Made by a program: the position numbers and the translations under genes. Below the pieces are notes generated by a model, which was given only the letters and a program-made list of their open reading frames with translations, made no database searches and was not told the origin of the DNA. Source: Saprospiraceae bacterium (GTDB lineage: Bacteria; Bacteroidota; Bacteroidia; Chitinophagales; Saprospiraceae). From it: a stretch of DNA of 64,000 nucleotides. The DNA is taken from contig JADKBS010000012.1 in NCBI GenBank assembly GCA_016714985.1, positions 124,001-188,000 on the forward strand, given 5' to 3'. Of this stretch, positions 61,251-64,000 are shown one piece after another (positions within the stretch are counted from its first letter, which is position 1; each line of letters starts with the position of its first letter).

Positions 61251-62372
61251 CTACATCCCAACCCCACTCTGCCCCCTCCCCCACAACGTCTCAAAGATAA
61301 ACTCCTTATACCGTCTCTGAAAGTCTTTGTCCTGAGAAAATTTCTTAAAAATCTCCGTTTGCGTAAAAAGATACTGCTGCATCATCTCCTCCAGTCGTTT
61401 ATCGCTCGAAATCTTCGCATTTTGCCTATCCGGGCTGGTCGTGATGGCGTCCATCATCTTCGCATCGGCACGCATATCGGCGGGGATTTGCTCGGTCAGG
61501 ATTTTGTTCACCTTGTCCTTGTCCGTCCAGTCAATATCGCCGAAGCGCTGGTTGAAGACTTGGAGGATATGCTCCAGGGAATCCAGTTCCGGTTCCTTTT
61601 TGCCGCCGCCAGTTTCCACGGGGATTGGCTCCAAAAGGCCCGGCTCTCCCAGCAAATCCACTTTGGTGGTGGACTGCATGGAGGGGCGGTAACTGTCCAT
61701 GTTCACGGCGTCGAGGATGTTTTCGGCGTCGTCTTCGTCGTCCTCGATGGGGAGGAGCGGCACCAACAGCTTTAGGAACCACCAAAGCCGCTCGTAGTAC
61801 GGTACTTTGAAGTCAATAATCTTGGTCAGGTAGCTGTACACCCGCAGGAACGACTTCGCCCTCGATTTGAAATCTATCTGCTTTTCGAGGTTGAGGTCGT
61901 GCTTGAAGACAAAAGCCGCTGAATTGAGCATTGGGTCGAGCAGGTTTCGCTCGATATTATTGGCATATAGCTCGAAAAAAGCGGTGACCGATGCCTCGTC
62001 GAAGACCCCGTGGCGCTCCATCGCATCCACCAGTTCGTTCAGCTTGTTCGGGTCGGTTTCTTCGCTGAGGATGGTGGAGGTGTAGTACGGGTCGAATGCC
62101 GCCTTGATGTCTTCGGTGGTATTGTAGAAATCCAGCACGAAAGTGTCCTGCTTCCAAGGCTTGTAGGCACGGTTCAGTCTCGAAAGCGTCTGCACGGCCA
62201 TCACATCGCTGAGGCGCTTGTCCACGTACATGGTATGCAGCAGCGGCTGGTCGAAGCCCGTTTGGTACTTGTTCGCCACGATGAGGAAACGGTACTCGCT
62301 CCGCTTGAAGTTCTTCGGGATGTCGTTGCGGTGGGTCTTGAAGTCGTTGGCGTCCGTTTCGTTGTACTCCAC
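61251..62372 (-). CDS. hsdR: Type I restriction endonuclease subunit HsdR, C-terminal part
   Basis: C-terminal third of HsdR, the ATP-dependent translocase/nuclease subunit of type I restriction-modification. The second helicase domain has FLIVANKYQTGFDQPLLHTM and VDKRLSDVMAVQTLSRLNRA (motifs V and VI), followed by the helical domain and the end FKEFIFETLWGRGQSG-like segment. The frame is lost upstream near 62392: KKEYKGVEYNETDAND is split by one base from the middle part. No hsdM or hsdS is seen in the window; they may lie to the right. Confidence 0.88.
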   Translation of the reverse strand: MEYNETDANDFKTHRNDIPKNFKRSEYRFLIVANKYQTGFDQPLLHTMYVDKRLSDVMAVQTLSRLNRAYKPWKQDTFVLDFYNTTEDIKAAFDPYYTSTILSEETDPNKLNELVDAMERHGVFDEASVTAFFELYANNIERNLLDPMLNSAAFVFKHDLNLEKQIDFKSRAKSFLRVYSYLTKIIDFKVPYYERLWWFLKLLVPLLPIEDDEDDAENILDAVNMDSYRPSMQSTTKVDLLGEPGLLEPIPVETGGGKKEPELDSLEHILQVFNQRFGDIDWTDKDKVNKILTEQIPADMRADAKMMDAITTSPDRQNAKISSDKRLEEMMQQYLFTQTEIFKKFSQDKDFQRRYKEFIFETLWGRGQSGVGM

Positions 62373-62389
62373 GCCCTTGTATTCCTTCT

Positions 62390-63303
62390 TTGCCGGAAAA
62401 GGCGACGATGGCCTTGTACGGCGATTTGATTTCCTTCAAATACGCATCCACCGCCTGCTTGTATTTGATGGCCGACACGATGCTCTTCGTCACCACCATG
62501 CACTTGGCTTCGCCGTTGATGAGGTGCCGCACCTCCCGGTGAAAATGGTCCACCATGATTTTGGCCTTCTCGCCGATGGCGAACTCGTCGCCTTCCACCA
62601 TTGCCCGCAGTTTTTGCTGCGCCTTTTTGGTGTCGAATTCCGGGTTGCCCTCGGTGGACTTCACCAACTTGTAATAGCTGTTGTAAGTGGTATAATGCGC
62701 CAGCACGTCGAGGATGAACTCCTCTTCAATGGCCTGCTTCATGCTGTAAAGGTGGAAGGGCAGGAAGCGGGTCTTCTCTTCGCCGTCCTTGAAATAGGTT
62801 TCGGGGATGCCGAAAGTCTCCAGCGTCTTGTTCTTGGGCGTGGCGGTGAAGGCGAAATAGCTCCCGTTCTGTATCATCCGGCGGCTCTCAATCAGTTCGT
62901 TGATTTTGTCCTCCATCGTTGGTTCGTCTGGGTCTTCGGTGTCTTCCGGCTGCTTGTTGGCCAGCACGGCGTTCATCTTGGCGCTGGTCTCGCCGCTCTG
63001 GCTGCTGTGCGCCTCGTCAATGATGATGGCAAACCGGAGGTTGCCCATGTCCTGCATCTCGTCCAGCAGGTGCGGGAAGGTCTGCACGGTGCAGATGATG
63101 ACCTTTTTGCGGTTGGCTATGGCCTCCCGCAATTGGCTGGTCTTGCTGCCGCCGTCGGCGGTGATGGCCGCCACGATGCCCGGCTTGGGGGAGAACTGGA
63201 TGATTTCGTCCCGCAACTGTTTGTCCAGCACGGTGCGGTCGGTGATGACGATGACGGAGTCGAACAGGTGAACCTCGCCCGTGGTATCGTGCAGGCCGTG
63301 CAA
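62390..63303 (-). CDS. hsdR: Type I restriction endonuclease subunit HsdR, helicase part
   Basis: Middle part of the same gene. It has VIVITDRTVLDKQLRDEIIQ (motif Ia), a DEAH box in IIDEAHSSQSGETSAKMNA, motif III FAFTATPKNKTLETFG, then LHDTTGEVHLF upstream and SIVSAIKYKQAVDAYLKEIK downstream. Just above 63303 the Walker A segment (HSAG.GKTKSIAWLAHQL) is broken by a missing base or bases, so the P-loop does not read in frame. The product also continues out of frame to 61957. Confidence 0.86.
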
Positions 63304-63539
63304 CTGGTGCGCCAGCCAGGCGATGCTCTTCGTCTTGCCGGCCCGCCGAGTGCTGCACCAAGTACCGCTGCCCGACGCCCTTTGGCCTTGGCATGGGCGA
63401 TGATTTGGCGCACCGCCGTCAGTTGGTGGCAGCGGGGAATATCATCTTGGTCTTTTTCTTCCCCGTGTCCTCGTCGGTCTCTTCGATGAGTTGGGCGTAC
63501 TTGTTCATGATATTGCTGAGGCTGTCCTTGCCCAGCACT

Positions 63540-64000
63540 GTTTCCCAGAGGTAGTGTCTTGAGGCCCTGCGGGTTCAGAGGTTGCCTTTGCCGAAGGGGC
63601 GGATATGGCCCGCCGTCGTTCAGCCCCTTGTTGAAGGGCAGGAAGCCCGACGCCTTGCCTTTTAGCTCGGCGCACATATACACCAGCTCGGTGTCGGCGG
63701 CGAAATGCACCATGCAGCGGCCCAGCGTGAACAGCTTCTCCTTGGGGTTGCGGTCGTTTTGGTATTGCCGGATGCCGTGCTGCACCGTCTGGCCGCTCAG
63801 CGGGTTCTTCAGTTCCATTGTGATGACGGGGATGCCGTTCACGAACACCGTCAGGTCGAGGCGGTTCTCGTTGTCGAGGCTGTACTTGAGTTCCTGCGTC
63901 ACCGTAAAGCGGTTGGCGTTGTAGTTCGCCAAGTCCCGTGGGTTGTAGCCGCTGGCAGGTTTCCGGTAGAACAACTGGATGGTCTTGTCCAAATGCTTCA
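63540..64000 (-). CDS. hsdR: Type I restriction endonuclease subunit HsdR, N-terminal nuclease part (partial)
   Basis: The in-frame stretch from the window edge to about 63600 reads KHLDKTIQLFYRKPASGYNP, RFTVTQELKYSLDNENRLDL and VFVNGIPVITMELKNPLSGQ. This is the PD-(D/E)XK nuclease domain, with the ELK of the catalytic motif. The true start lies beyond 64000. Below 63600 at least two further indels occur before MNKYAQLIEETDEDTGKKKT and the QLTAVRQII block (about 63400-63500). The indel density here is the highest in the window. Confidence 0.83.

Noticed and set aside
62218..63489. 423-codon plus-strand frame opposite hsdR
   Set aside because: It is antisense to HsdR helicase motifs; long open frames arise here from GC-rich codon bias.

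Overview
The window looks like a chromosomal piece of a Bacteroidota bacterium, most likely of the Saprospiria type. It carries two type IX secretion (T9SS) surface-protein modules with type B (gliding-motility-associated) C-terminal domains and PorP/SprF partners. It also has the short Bacteroidetes primary sigma factor (288 aa), the long Bacteroidetes NusB (312 aa), DUF3857/transglutaminase proteins, a BT_3928-type DoxX protein next to DUF1599, and several promoters of the Bacteroidetes form TTTG-N18/19-TAnnTTTG. No rRNA, tRNA or CRISPR array was seen.

Layout. 0-7 kb (minus strand): a sigma-54 activator cut by the window edge, miaB, two DUF3857 proteins and a small outer-membrane barrel. 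7-10 kb (plus): a DNA/RNA non-specific nuclease and a HerA-like ATPase, separated by a 350-bp block of nested palindromes. 10-13.5 kb (minus): AT-richer envelope proteins and a lipoprotein gene with three frameshifts. 13.8-20.5 kb (plus): PorP/SprF plus a 1872-aa cohesin-repeat type B protein. 21-25 kb: LysM protein, TPMT-like methyltransferase, M23 peptidase. 25.6-29 kb (minus): a pair of M16 peptidases. 29.4-32.8 kb (plus): ribD, a thioredoxin-like protein, xseA and xseB. 32.9-40.6 kb (minus): OmpA/TSP3 porin, nusB, BT_3928-like protein, DUF1599, M20 dipeptidase, cdaA. 40.8-43.4 kb (plus): miaE, the primary sigma factor and a membrane protein. 43.8-52.7 kb (plus): the second T9SS module (1973-aa type B adhesin, PorP/SprF, PorE-like OmpA protein). 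53.4-57.6 kb: hydrolase-TPR protein, TPM protein, DUF1016 fragment, unknown protein. 57.8-61.2 kb (minus): DUF302 protein and an AT-rich group including a RusA-like nuclease. 61.25 kb to the end (minus): a type I restriction HsdR gene, badly frameshifted and cut by the window edge.

Functional links. MiaB and MiaE together give the ms2i6A to ms2io6A tRNA modification. Both large type B proteins are presumably exported by a T9SS whose core genes are elsewhere; each has a PorP/SprF protein beside it as probable surface anchor, and the second also has a PorE-like peptidoglycan-binding protein.

Best finding: two 131-bp MITE-like elements (32478-32608 and 34421-34551, opposite orientation). Each has GTAACT ends, two internal hairpins and a perfect 8-bp target duplication. 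The first landed in what was an ATGA overlap between xseA and xseB and now supplies the xseA stop codon. The arrangement points to IS66-type mobilisation.

Caution: at least a dozen genes contain single-base frameshifts, mostly in short homopolymers and mostly in otherwise intact conserved genes. Consensus indel errors are the simplest explanation, densest near the right end.
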